Source: Dirofilaria immitis
Taxonomy: Eukaryota > Nematoda > Chromadorea > Rhabditida > Onchocercidae
Assembly: GCA_024305405.1 (NCBI GenBank)
Contig: JAKNDB010000066.1
Location: 558,001 to 622,000 of the forward strand
Direction of reading: 5' to 3'
DNA: 64,000 nucleotides
The position numbers were made by a program, and so were the translations under genes. Numbering within the stretch: position 1 is the first letter of the stretch; every line of letters starts with the position of its first letter. The notes beneath the pieces are model-generated. The model was given only the letters and a program-made list of their open reading frames with translations, was not told where the DNA came from and did not search any database. Shown in pieces: positions 43,501 to 64,000 of the stretch.

Positions 43501-44688
43501 AGCACGTCTAAGTGAGAGAAAGAAAGCTGAGAATGAGCGAAAAATGGCTGAAATGAAGAAAGCAGAAGAAAAAAGAAGAAACAAGAAAAAAAGAAGTGAT
43601 TTTATTTCATTTTCAATATATTGTTATTTGTAGAACTTTTTACAACAGTGATGATTTTTACATTGCTGTTGTTTAATATTCATCTAATATTCAGTTTACC
43701 ATAACGGTTAAGGCAAAGAAAAGAATAATTGAAAGACGATTACTTTGTGGACTTTTCAGCTTGATTTATTATAATCGGTCGTACATTCTGAAACAGCGAA
43801 GGATTAGTTATGAGGCAATAGTTGCTATTCTGAAGTATTTATCGAAAATAATCTTTCGACTGCCAGTTATTAAGAAATTTATTTAGTCATCTAAAGAAAT
43901 CTTCGGTTTTCAAAATGAATATTAATGAATATGATACAAACGAAAATGAGAATGACAGCAAAATAATTGAAAAATTAAACTATTGTTTAATAGTTTTTTC
44001 GATTTAATTTAATTCTAAATAATAATTATTCTATTGGCAGCAATTTATCTAATATAGTCTTAGGTTTATTTTTATCGTAGTATATTCGTAAATTTCATGC
44101 CGTTGCTATTGTTCAGAAATTAGATGCTATAAGAATGAAACTGGCGAGCGAATTACCACCGGAGTCGCAAGCTCCTGATTGTATCCGGGTAAGTGTACGA
44201 TTTCCTAATGGCGAACGTTTTGAAAGGCGGTTTGATATTACAAATAGTCTCGAGGTTAGCTTTCTTTTAATTCTTTCTTATTACATTTCAGGCTTTTTTG
44301 AATGTTATCATCCTTTTCGAAATATAGCACTTACCAGTAACAAGCAAATTATAATCATTGATTTTCTTCATTGGTCATGATTTATGTTTCCTGTCGGGAT
44401 TTATATTAATTTATTTCTCACCTATGAGGAAACTTTTTTAAATGATTCCCAATTTCACCTATTTTATGATATATTTATTTGTAGTTATTGTTCAACGCAA
44501 CTTTGGCCCATGAAAATTGTCCACCAAATCTTACGCTGCTGTCAAGTTATCCCAGAAAACAGCTCAATTGTGCACCTGAATGGTATCGTGAATTTGGAAT
44601 AGTGCAGGATCCAACTAATATCCCGACGTTCCAGGATTGTGGTTTCGAAAAGTCAGTGGTTGTTTTAGTACAAGATAATGATGCATAG
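40502..44688 (+). CDS. FAF2: FAF2/UBXD8-like UBA-UAS-UBX protein, about 11 exons, frame problems in two exons
   Basis: An N-terminal UBA-like region is present (DDKLAKDFLIYNHWNLEAAV). A hydrophobic membrane-hairpin segment follows (WTITVIKLPFLLLTKAYSS). The UAS thioredoxin-like domain has FFSGSYED, SLRFMIVYLHNPSHESCERF, LLWGVSVRSQEGYK and ENTYPFLGLLCM. A long charged coiled coil comes next, then a C-terminal UBX domain (CIRVSVRFPNGERFERRF to FEKSVVVLVQDNDA). Order and length fit FAF2 (ER and lipid-droplet ERAD factor that recruits p97/VCP). Exon starts include 40502, 41773 and 42454, with the last exon at about 44484-44688. The coiled-coil exon needs one added A near 43569-43574 to leave in the phase of the next exon. 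The exon at about 42130-42270 either uses a weak acceptor (CCACTAG) or carries small indels. Intron 1 holds a perfect 64-bp tandem duplication. FAF1 is excluded by the hydrophobic hairpin. Confidence 0.9.
40615..40742. repeat. Perfect 64-bp tandem duplication in FAF2 intron 1
   Basis: Copies 40615-40678 and 40679-40742 are identical as read. Confidence 0.95.
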
Positions 44689-44940
44689 GTGCTGATGTCT
44701 ATCGGAGTTTTATTCACCTCATTTTTTTCCTTTCGATTTAGATAATTTAGCTTATTGCTTAAATTACGCAAGATCTTTCTTCCTTTTAAGACATTTCAAC
44801 ACATGAAATTTAAATTAGATTTAAGTTTCACAAAACCATTAAATTACTTTTAATGATGTTATGAAAGATTTTATTCAGTAGACTATTTTTGAATTATTAG
44901 ATTTAAAGCATAGAACATTCTCTCGAGTGTGATCGACTTG

Positions 44941-44946
44941 AATAAA
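44941..44946 (+). terminator. Candidate poly(A) signal of FAF2
   Basis: AATAAA about 250 nt after the FAF2 stop; the first such hexamer after the gene on this strand that I noticed. Confidence 0.4.
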
Positions 44947-46479
44947 ACTTTTTGTCATTAATCGGTGTAAACATAGTTCAATTATCAAATATACCATCTT
45001 TTTTCGTAAGGTTTTGAATTCCAGTGATATTGGTAATGAAATTTTTGTTTTTTCTTGCGCTTATTGTTTCATTGGTAATTTAGGTTATTTTTGAAGTAGA
45101 TTTCTGTGAATATGTAAGCGGAAATTTTAAGAGGACCTTAATTTGATTAAAATGAATAATTATTGCAATCATGTTTGATCGATTCAGTACACATTGTGAT
45201 CCATTATTTTTGTACTTTTCTTTTGTTATTTGGTCCTGTTGCTCTATCAAAATTTTTTCATCGTTTTGGCTTATACAAATATTTTTTTGTTGGGTTGGAT
45301 ATTGATTTTTCCTGCTGGATGTTTTTTAAGAAATTTATTTTTCTCATTATATTGTGGAGTGTAAGGAGAAGAATAAAGAATTATGAGGGAAAGATTTTTT
45401 TTGAAATATATTTAATGGAAAAAAAACTATCAGTCGTTACATTATCGTAGTTGGGAATTAAAATTCGAATAGTAAAAACAGTTGTTAACCTCATCCGTTT
45501 ATCCCACAATTATTTGCCCAAATGTACGATTGATATGTCAATCAAATAGCAGAAGTTTTATTTCACCGAAAGAATATGCAAAAATTTGATTGAGATGCAT
45601 TATGTAAAATTGAACCATATAAACGAACCATTTTATATTGTAATACAAATGACCATTTTATGTTATATCATAACATAAAATAGAATGATTTTTAAATAGA
45701 ATGATTTTTACACAAATGTAAAAATATCGCTAAATTATAAAAAAAAAAAAGAAAACGAAAACGAAAAACTTGTTGCCTAGTTTATGATTGTATCATTTAT
45801 TTTGAGCTTATCAGATTGTGAGAAAATTATCTCCAAAGATTGATGAGAGCTATTAGTTAGACGCGGCAATTTATGAAAAAAAAAAAAAAAACTAAGTAAT
45901 TATGAAAGTATGAAATGAGAGAGTTTTGAAAGATTATCTCCAATAAAGTATGATAAAAATGTAGATGAATGAAAGAAATATTTTCAAATCCCAAGAGTTT
46001 TTTTTTTTGAAATTTTATATCGAGAATGAGATGAAAGATTTCTTTTTTTTGATATGATAATTTGTCTTAAATAATTCAAATTATTTTTCCTTCCAACTTA
46101 TCATTAGATGTACTTTGTTAGAAAAGAGAAAAAAGATTTAATCAAATCTTTCTTATTTAAACATTTCTTTTCTTTTTTTTCCTACTATTCTTATTCTTAA
46201 TAATAGATTGATGATTTGTTTTATTGTTTCAAAGTTTAAAAAGAAAAGTTCAAAATATGCTAATTTATCTATCAATCAATCATCTATCTACCTATCTATC
46301 TCTCTATATATATATATAATGATTTTAAAATTATCACTAATCAATTAACAATACCATGATAAGAATTAGTAAAATTAAAAAAAAAAAAAAAAAAGATAAT
46401 TAAATGAAGGAAGAAGAAGAAGAAGAAGAGGAAGAAGAAGAGATAGATTTATCATATACAAAAAAATATATACAAAAAT
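44947..46479. other. Convergent intergenic region between FAF2 and the nuclear receptor gene
   Basis: About 1.5 kb, AT-rich, with poly(A) runs and a GAA tract near 46410-46440. An open stretch at 45163-45450 (+) is hydrophobic low-complexity and unsupported. Confidence 0.55.
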
Positions 46480-54924
<8,445 letters not shown>

Positions 54925-55853
54925 TGTTTAAAAAATCAAATGATAGCAACATTCAGTAGTGATATCGTAAAAATATACTGATAAGTTTTTATTTTGTTGT
55001 TGAACTAAAAATAATTAAATTATTTTAATTAATAAATAAAATTAATTTGATCAAAATAGACAATAACATAAGATATGATTAGCATGTAACAAATTGATCA
55101 AATACACCGATACAAATCGATCAATAAACAAATCAATCAATAAATTATTATTTCTATTAAATATTCATTTTTTTTTATTTGTTGTAATAAATAAACGATA
55201 GAAATAAATTTTATTTTTCATAATGACATTGGATGATTGGAAAGAGTTCAATGATCAAAAGATTACAACAAAATTTATCAAGGTCATTTAAGTATCAATA
55301 ATCATGGATTTATATGTTTGAGATTATTATCATAATCGATAAAAATTTCTAATAATGCTAGATGATTAAATCTTTCGAAAAAAAAAAAACGCTAATTCTA
55401 ATTTCATATTACTTTTTAATTAAAAAAATTTATAAATATCTTAATGACTAATACTTATCATTAATTTAATCATCGATATCACTTCTTAGCTAATTATTAT
55501 CAAACTACATATAGTTTTCCTGGCAAATTTAGCCTAATTCCCTCAATCTTTCGAGAATGAAAGAAGAAATAAATAAAAAAAAAAAGTAAACAAAAATTAT
55601 AGTAAATTTCCCAAACAAAACTATATGTATCATAAAGTTTTATATAATATGTGCGAAGATAAATAAAACTTAGCTATAAACTTCGTTTTTTTCTTTTTTT
55701 TTTTTTTAAATTACTAAATATTATGGAAGTAAAAATAGTAAAGCTGTAAAATGAAAAGAGATTAGTTGAAATAGTAAAAATAAAAATAAAAAGGGAAAAA
55801 AATGGAGGTATAGAAAGATGCAATAACCAATAATCATCTATCTCTTCTACAGG

Positions 55854-55854
<1 letters not shown>

Positions 55855-55891
<37 letters not shown>

Positions 55892-55962
55892 CGTTATTAC
55901 TATTATTATCATTGTTATTATTATTATTATCATCATTATCATCATTATTATTATTATTATTT
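55855..55962. repeat. (ATT)n imperfect microsatellite
   Basis: ATT triplets with ATC and GTT interruptions; translates as poly-Asn on the minus strand. Confidence 0.9.
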
Positions 55963-58012
55963 TTCAAAGGGTATTCTTGTCAAAAATTCCACTTTTTGAC
56001 AAGGAATAACGATGTAATCAGTTTGGCGGTCGAACAGCAATAACAAGAGAAAACTTGCATAATGAAAATGTGATGATAAACTGGTTTTTAATCATTTCAA
56101 AATTTTTGCAATTTGCTAGAAATTTGCAGACATTAACTTCTATTTCGGAATGTTATGTTATATTATCAAAATATCATTGCTTAGGGAGGGAAGATTTTAA
56201 ATTACGATATTTGTATTTTTATATAATTTTACCCGAAATAATAGGAAGTGGGTAACTTGAATTCTTTTCTAAATAATTATTATAATAGAGAGAGAGAGAG
56301 AGAGAGAGAAAGAAAGAGAGAGAACGAGTATTTGATGATATTTATGATGAAAAAGTTTAATTTGATGTTACAAGAATCTTTGATTTGTTAGATGAATGAT
56401 GATGTTTGAAGAAGAAAAATACCGTTGATATATAATTTTAATCATTGATATGATAAGTAAGTGAATGATATAAGATATTATCAAATTAAATGGTAGAAAT
56501 ATTTTTTTTTTTTTGATAATTTAATCAAATATTTCAGTAAAATATTTGATTAAAAATATATTAGTAGATGTAGGCGATGATGAATAAAAATTACAAGTGT
56601 TAGCGATAATTTAAATAAGCCAAGATCATATTCTATTTAAAGAGCCAAGCAATCGGCAAAACGCAATTATGAAATAGATTAAAATGGATTGATTTTTGAT
56701 AGGCTCAAAATGCTTTTGCTCAATGAATATACTCTATAATTTTCAACTATCATTTTTGCAGTTTATTTAAAATGGAGTAGGGCAAAACAAAAGAAAAAAT
56801 CTGGTCCTAACAAATTTTTGCATCTTTGATGTCTTAGAAAAGAGTCAATTTATTGTTAAATCGATTGTTCGAGAATGGATGAAAGAAAAAAAAGTGAAAA
56901 AGTGTGTAATTTGAGCAAAACTAACATAAAAATTTGATCTCATCTATTCCTATCTCATTTATATTAATTTCAATACTTTTCAATATTTTTAAATTATTTA
57001 TTTTTGATCTAACCTCATACATATGTATGTCTATATGTATGAATCATGCTTAAAATTGCTTTGAAGCTATTTCAATCTCGAGAATAGATGTTTTGCGTAA
57101 GAAAATTTGCAAAAGAATTCTATCAAGAGAGGAAATTACAATGTTGTCGATCAAGGTATGTGATATTTTCATGATCATTCGCAAATTTCCCATTTCGCAA
57201 AATACGAATAATGCATCATTACACATTTGCAAATGATCAATCACTTCTGATCATCATCATCATCATCATCACAATCATCATCATTATTATCATCATTATC
57301 ATCAAACTTTAGAAATCTTTAGCAAAAAGTTATGAATTTAAAAAAAAAGGGTAATGTGCAATAGATTGAAATGTAAAATTAATAGAAAAGTAAAATTTTT
57401 CTTTTTTAAATATAAAAAATGAAATGTAAAATTGAAAGATTATACCTTCGATAAATTATTTTTATCACTTATCAAATAAGACAGATATGATTATAATCTT
57501 TGCATCATTTGTTTCGCTTTTTTTTTTCTTTTATCGTAAAATATTTTCAACAAAAATTGTCAATTCAAATAATATCAAAAGAAGTGATGGAAAAAAAAAT
57601 TTCATCAGAAAAAAACAAAAAAAAACTATTCGAAAATAAATGAAAAGGAATTTTGAACTGATATGAAGTGATATGAATTGATATAAATGATAAATGACAC
57701 AAATTTTTTGACGAATCAAATAGCAAAAAAATGATATGCAAATATTATTGGTAGTAATAAATGAAAATATCAATTGATATCAATCGGTCGAGATTTCAAT
57801 TCCGATTGATTAATTCGGAAAATTTTTGAAATGCAATTTCTCTTTATTTCTTCGCTTTCAATGATCATCCTTTTTCCAACTAAATAAAACTATGCATAAT
57901 GCATAATTTCAATATCATATATTTGATAAGTAAACAAAAATAAAAAAAAAAAAGATCGAATAAAATCATTTATATTTATTATCATCGTAATATAGAATAA
58001 AAAAAAAAAAAA

Positions 58013-58450
58013 AATTGATTACTGTAAATTTAATCTTTTCTAATTTTTTTTTCCTAATCCTTTTCCTATTTCAGATTAGTAATTCATATCTAAATATATA
58101 AGAAAATTATGATATTTGGTATGATAAAATAAATTAGTAAATCAATCAATCTATCATCTCTGATCAATAATAATCAAATCAATCGTATCTGTCAATTGAT
58201 TACTGTAAATTTAATCAATGATCAGATTAATAATTCATATCTGATATTATGATATGTGATAATAAAATAAATCAATAAATCACCGTTAATTCAATCGTAT
58301 CAAATGATTACTATAAATTTTAATTAATGATTTTTTTTTTTTTGTAGCATACTTGTTTCTATTTCAGATTAATAATTCATATCTGAAATGTGATATGTGA
58401 TAATAAAATAAATCGATAAATCAATCAATTATTACTAATCAATAATAGTA
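58013..58450. repeat. Diverged tandem repeat, three copies of about 110-180 bp
   Basis: Each copy has a block like GATTACTGTAAATTTAATC and then CAGATTAATAATTCATATCT, and ends with GATAATAAAATAAATC. Copies start near 58013, 58194 and 58301. Confidence 0.75.
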
Positions 58451-58512
58451 TCTTTTAATTTATTCCAATATCATATAACATTGCAAAATATCATAGATAA
58501 TGTTAGTGCTAA

Positions 58513-58514
58513 TA

Positions 58515-58590
<76 letters not shown>

Positions 58591-58592
58591 TA
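58513..58592. repeat. (AAT)n microsatellite
   Basis: About 26 AAT units with one GAT interruption. Confidence 0.95.
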
Positions 58593-58813
58593 TTAATGAA
58601 AGAAATTTGCATATTACAATTATTAATATAATAATTGAAATATAAATATCTAAGCATATTTATTTTCATAATAAAAAATGTATTGTTGTTAAAGAAGTTT
58701 TGATGATCGAAAGAGCACCTGAAATAGAAAAAAAAAGGTAAAACGAATAACAGACAAAAAAAAACTGGTTGACTTTTTTTTTTGAAAATTAGAAAAAAAC
58801 AACTACATTTCTC

Positions 58814-58849
<36 letters not shown>

Positions 58850-59967
58850 CCTTTCTCTTTCAATTAATAAGCAATTTTAAGTTTTAATTAAAAATTATTA
58901 ATACAATAAGATTATATAAATTAATCCTATGATCTTTATTGATTTTTAAGAAATTCAATAAATCCAATCTATTTATTGATAAACAATAATGCAAAGAAGG
59001 AAAAAAAACATTTGTAAATGTTTTTGTTTTTGTTTTTGTTATAAAATAAGTTTTTATAACAATAGCTCTTCTTAACAATTTAATATCATTAATTTCTCGA
59101 AAATTATAAACAAAAATCGTCGAGAATTAGAATGGTAATTAAAGAAGTAAATAAGTGAATGAAATGAAAGAATGGATTCGTCGGTTATGTTGTAAATAGT
59201 AAAATCAAAATGATATTTAAGTTTGTTTTTGTTAGGAAAAAAAATTGAAAAAATTTTTTCAAATACTCATAAACTTTATCTAATTGTTACTAACAAACAA
59301 AGGATGGAAGATAGAATGAAAGATGGAGAAAGAAAGGGAAAAAGAGAGAGAGAGAGGGAGAGAGAGAGAGAGCTAAAAATATTCGAATTAATTTTTTGAG
59401 TACATTTTTTCAGATAAAAGATCGTAAACCTGAAATATTGAAATGTCTCGTTTTATTTTTATTTTTATTTTTTTTTTGCTGCATCAAACAGGTAGTTTAG
59501 TATTGAAAAGAAAGGAAGACAATTTAATAAAAAAACATTTGCAAATATAATTTTGTAAGAAAAAAAAAAAGTGAAAAATGAGCTTTGATGATAATTTTAA
59601 AAATGCTGATATCTTTCATACAAATAAAATTTATTTATTTTATTTGTATGAAAATGAGGAAAATGTTTTTTTTTTTTGACCATTTATGTTAAAGCAGGAA
59701 TATCGAGAAAAAAAAAAAAAAACAACAATAACAAGAAGGAAGGAAACTTGAGAAAAAAAAGTTTCAATGAATTATTTATTTGAAAGAGAGAGAGAGAGAG
59801 AGAGAAAGAAAGAGAGAACTACTTGATGGGCATTATTTATTTATTTATTTTTTTTTTTTCTTCGTTGAAAATGATTGATGAGTTTTTCGGCATTGGTCTT
59901 CGATGCTTTTATTAAATGGATGAAATAATGATCGATTAAAATGATGTCTGATTTTTAATTCTCAATG

Positions 59968-60252
59968 CTATTTCAATTTCAATTTCAATTTCATTTCATT
60001 TCACTCCAATTTCATTTCGATTCATTTCATTTCATTTCAATTCATTTCATTTCAATTCATTTCAATTCATTTCATTTCATTTCAATTCATTTCAGTTCAT
60101 TTCAATTCAATTCATTTCATTCCAGTTCATTTCACTCCAATTTCATTTCAATTCATTTCATTTCAATTCATTTCATTTCAATTCATTTCATTTCAATTCA
60201 TTTCATTTCAATTCATTTCATTTCAATTCATTTCATTTTAATTCATTTCATT
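59968..60252. repeat. (TTTCAATTCATTTCA)n minisatellite
   Basis: About 285 bp of TTTCATTTCAATTCA units; gives a long Phe/Ile/His/Ser open frame that is not a gene. Confidence 0.95.
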
Positions 60253-60817
60253 AGAAATAACAAAAGAACAAAAAGCTCCATCAAAAATAAAAATAAAATG
60301 AAAAAAAAGAAAAACATTTATTGCTTTTCCAAAAATAAAATGAACTTCAAAATAGATTAAATGTCAGATGAAATATTTTATTATCAAATGAACAGAGAGA
60401 GGAATGAATCAATGAATGGATAGAGGGAAAGGAATGAAGAAAGAGAAATGGAGAGAAAGGAAAGAGAAAAAAAAGAGAGGAAGGTAAACTATTATTCATT
60501 ATTTTCAAATGTTAAGATAAGATTAAATGAATCAACAACTTTTATCATAAATTGTTATCAACTTAAGATGCTACAGAAAATGATATATATATATATCATG
60601 AAAATAAGTACTTAATTTCAATTATTATTATTATTACTGTTGTTAAAATTTTAAATAAAATTGATAATAACTGAATATATTTGCAATAGTTATCATCGTT
60701 AATAATTTTAAATATCACTGATTAATTAATTAATTAATTAATTAATTCAAATTAATTCAAATTTCTAATTCAAAAATTAAAAGAATTTAAAATAGCAAAT
60801 ATAAACAATTTGCATAA

Positions 60818-61036
60818 TTATAACCTTTAACCTTTAACCTATATTAAATATTGGATAGGAATGAAAATTATCGTATATTAAATTCGAATTTAATTAAATA
60901 ATATAATATTTATTTTTCTTTTCTCATTAACATAACATATATTTGTTTAATTAGTTAAATTTTTAATTTAAACGCAAAAAAAAGGTATATTAACTCATAT
61001 AAAAAATAAATATTTAACAAAGGTTAAAGGTTATAA
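60818..61036. mobile_element. Possible MITE-like element bounded by 18-bp perfect inverted repeats
   Basis: Left arm 60818-60835 (TTATAACCTTTAACCTTT) and right arm 61019-61036 are exact reverse complements. The interior is AT-rich and non-coding. No clear target-site duplication beyond AT-rich bases, so this is tentative. Confidence 0.4.
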
Positions 61037-61364
61037 AAAAAGTCAGAAAATATTTACATATATTAGAAAAAGATTTTGTATTATCTCTTCTTTTAGAAGA
61101 ATCGATAAAAATGGAATATATTTTTGAAAAAAAATGATTAAAGCAAGCAAAAAAATAAAACAAAAAAAGGAAAAATGATTAATTAATCATTCTGATATCG
61201 GAATTGTCCGATCATAAATCTTATTGAAGATATCATTAATCGATTTTCTCGACTACATAATCATATATTATTTTCATCATTTTTAGGCTTAATTTTTTAA
61301 TCTACTTTCATATTATTTATTTAGTTATTTTTTTTCAAATTATTAAAATCATTCATAATATTAT

Positions 61365-61545
61365 CTTATCACTAATAGTAATAATCAATGATATTTTTGC
61401 TATTTATCACTAATAATAATATTCAATAATATTTTTGCTATTTATCACTAGTAATAATAGTAAATATTTTTGCTATTTACCACTAATAATGATAATCAGT
61501 GTTATTTTTGCTATTTTATCATTTAATAGTAATCAATGATATTTT
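61365..61545. repeat. About 45-bp tandem repeat, four copies
   Basis: Units share ATATTTTTGCTATTTATCAC and an ACTAATAATAAT block. Confidence 0.8.
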
Positions 61546-63469
61546 TTATGAAATTTATAAAAGTTTAAATTTCTCTTTGAAACTATCTAAACACACACAT
61601 GTATCATATCAAATGTATCAAATTAATTTATCCAATCGATAAATTGAATTACAAATATTTAGAAATTAAAAAGTTTGTAATAGAAAAAAAAAAAAAAGAT
61701 AAAGATAAATGATAAAGATAAATGATATGATAAATGTAATAGGAAAATAAAAAATAATTCGTAATATGAATAAAAAGTTATTCTCATTTAAAGCTCTTAT
61801 CATTTATTTGCCCATATTTAATTCAAACTTTTTTTTTCTTTACTTCTCTGTTTGCTTAATTGAATTTACTAATAAAAAAAAAAAAGTTGTTATGATAAAA
61901 AAAAAAAAGAGAAAAAAGCAAATTAAAAAGATCGATGCAACGATAGCTGCACTGATATGTTTTTTCATCTGCAACAAATTCTCGTCTCTCGATAATTTTC
62001 GATATTCATCGATCAATGAGCAAAATGAATCGAATTAAAAATCAAATGTGATATTTTCAAAAAAATTTTATATCTTTCATCAATCATTCCCTAAATGATT
62101 TTTGCTTCCTTTTCCTAGATCACAATAATTTTCTACAATGATCATGATAATTTTGTTATATTTTCTAATTCAAATCAATAATTATTTTTTAAATTCTCGA
62201 ATTAAAAAAAAAAAAAATACGATTATCAGTAAACATTTCAAACCATTACAAATATTTTATCATAAATATCGCATGATTTATGAACAAGAAAAATTATCAA
62301 TGATGTATTTTCATTCAATCTTTTAAATATCATTTTGCTGATAATAATATGAATAAACTATCGAAATATTTGTGATCATTGATTTTCAAAATGAATCATT
62401 GCATCCGGTCGAATATCAGCTTAAAAATATAATCGCTAAATAAAAAAGTTTTAGCAATTCTCGAATTAAAAAAAAAGGATTAAATTAGTAAGTAAAAAGT
62501 TTTTATCAAATTATAATCCAAAATATTTGTTATCAGAATAGATCACAGAATAGAATAATAATTATCATTCTGATCTCTCTTTATTCCCTATGTGAATTAT
62601 CTAAATTCCATAAACGGAAAAAAATTCGTCAATTGCTAAATTTAATTGTTGGAATTCGAGAGCCATATTTATATTTCAATTTTCTATAAAAAAAAATATG
62701 ATTAAATACTTTCTTAGCTTATATGCTACTTTCTAGCTTATTAATAATATGACATTTATAGTAATAAAATAATCCTTCCATTTAATTCATCAAATAAACG
62801 ACATTTCATTTAATTGAAAAATTTCTTTCTCGAATTCTCGAGAATGCTTAATTATTTATAAATAATAAAAGAAAAAAAAGAGCAAATTTCTTTAATATAA
62901 TATTTTTTATAATTATTATTTTTTTTTTTTTTGTTTTAATTAGAAATAAATAATTTCGGAATAGAGCATTTATTCAACATTTAATATTTTAATATTTGAA
63001 TAAGCAAAACATAAACTGATCATTGATCAATTGAGATTAAATTAAAATGAAAAAAAAAAAAAAAACAATTTCAAATAATATTTTATTCATTTACGTAATC
63101 AGTGATAAATAAAATCGATGAATTTTATTCCTCTATGTAAACAGTGATATAAGCAAAACGATGAATTATATATCATCCATTCGTGCAATCACTGATAAGA
63201 AAATCAGTGATAACAATCATAAATAAAAGGAAAGCAAAGAGATAACAGAATTTCTTTTTTTTTTTTTTTTTTTTATAAATATTGATATACTTTATGTAAT
63301 ATGAATAAATAATAATGGATAACAGAGAAAGTAAGTTCCTTTTGATTTGTGATCATTTCAAATGATCTTTGATCACTAATTTTTATTCTCTCTCAAAAGG
63401 AAATAAAAGTTGAAGCGATCGGTGATTGTAGGTGTATGTGTGTATGTGTATGTGTATGTATATATGTAT

Positions 63470-63550
63470 GTTATGTATGTATGTATGTATGTATGTATGT
63501 ATGTATGTATGTATGTATGTATGTATGTATGTATGTATGTATGTATGTGA
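63470..63550. repeat. (ATGT)n microsatellite
   Basis: About 19 ATGT units followed by a short AT run. Confidence 0.95.
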
Positions 63551-63660
63551 TATATATATATATATGTATATGTTTGATCGCTAATGGGTTGAATTTGAGG
63601 GAAGTTTCGATGACTTGTAAATTGTGTATGATGTAATGTGATGTGATACACATGCAAACA

Positions 63661-63885
63661 AGCAAAAGCAAATAATGCGAGCAAGGGCAAATAATGCAAG
63701 CAAAGGCAAATAATGCAATGTAAAAGCAAGTAATGCAAGCGAGGGTAAATAATGCAAGCAAGGGCAAATAATAAAATACAAAAGCAAGCAATGCAAGCAA
63801 GGGCAAGTAATGCAATGTTAAAGTAAGTAATGCAAACAAGGGCAAATAATGCAAGCAAGGGCAAGTAATGCAATGCAAGTACTAA
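63661..63885. repeat. 19/20-bp minisatellite with two unit types
   Basis: About 11 units. Type A is GCAAATAATGCAAGCAAGG (19 bp) and type B ends GCAATGTAAAA (20 bp). Order is roughly A A B A A B A B A A B. The minus strand gives a long Leu/Ala/Cys-rich open frame that mimics membrane helices. Confidence 0.9.
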
Positions 63886-64000
63886 AACTGCATGCAATCA
63901 TATTCGTTCTCTCTTAGAAAAAATGAAATATGACATTTTGCAATTTTTGAACTTTTATCACATATCTTATCCTTCATCAGTAATATAATTGAAGTTTGAA

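Larger units (their letters stand above)
54925..63999. other. Gene-poor repeat-rich region upstream of the nuclear receptor gene
   Basis: About 9 kb, more than 75 percent A+T by eye, full of poly(A/T), di- and trinucleotide repeats. No exon with family similarity was found; open frames here are simple-sequence translations. The receptor promoter must lie in the first part. Confidence 0.6.

Noticed and set aside
45163..45450. Hydrophobic open frame downstream of FAF2
   Set aside because: Phe/Leu/Ile-rich low complexity without a splice context; typical of AT-rich 3' flanks.
59965..60360. 131-codon Phe/Ile/His/Ser open frame
   Set aside because: It is the translation of the TTTCAATTCA minisatellite; no complexity outside it.
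61766..62326. Lys/Ile-rich open frames near 62 kb
   Set aside because: Low-complexity AT-rich translation with no family similarity or splice sites.
63376..63897. Long Leu/Ala/Cys-rich minus-strand open frame resembling a membrane protein
   Set aside because: It is the translation of the 19/20-bp minisatellite and the ATGT microsatellite.

Overview
The window looks like an AT-rich nematode nuclear chromosome segment. Genes are split into short exons by introns with TTTCAG-type acceptors. Several start codons sit directly behind an isolated acceptor, as expected for spliced-leader trans-splicing, and there is a nuclear receptor with the nematode-type P-box. A clade III (spirurid/filarial-like) worm is my best guess from general composition and protein style; the species cannot be named from the sequence alone.

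The first two thirds hold eleven genes, rebuilt here by joining exons in phase. On the minus strand from 0 to 9 kb: MTERF3 (mitochondrial ribosome/transcription factor), TOMM22 (outer-membrane import receptor) and RUVBL1 (Pontin AAA+ ATPase). At 10.6-13.8 kb (minus) is an SLC10-type transporter with a long extracellular N-terminus. At 18.2-18.5 kb (minus) is a PMP3/UPF0057 proteolipid, and at 19.2-20.6 kb (minus) TRAPPC2/sedlin. On the plus strand lie a mitochondrial fission factor (MFF) homologue at 21.9-23.05 kb, an RSRC1-like SR protein at 26.5-28.7 kb and a small single-pass membrane protein at 34.2-35.4 kb. An ACTL6/BAF53 actin-related protein (minus, 36.4-39.8 kb) is head-to-head with FAF2/UBXD8 (plus, 40.5-44.7 kb).

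From 46.5 to 54.9 kb is one nuclear hormone receptor gene (minus). Its 49-nt first coding exon is separated from the zinc-finger exons by a 4.2-kb intron packed with microsatellites. A decayed duplicate of that first exon lies just inside the intron. The last 9 kb (55-64 kb) shows no convincing gene, only microsatellites, minisatellites and small inverted repeats.

The most notable signal is a series of reading-frame breaks inside otherwise well-conserved exons: RUVBL1 twice, TRAPPC2, MFF, FAF2 and the SLC10 gene. In five of the six, one A is missing from an A-run on the coding strand, usually right after a Lys AAA codon; adding it restores the family sequence and, in three cases, the splice phase. 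Homopolymer undercalls in the assembly are the simplest explanation, but -1 slippage at A-runs would give the same proteins. No operon of bacterial type, CRISPR, complete transposon, rRNA or tRNA was recognised.
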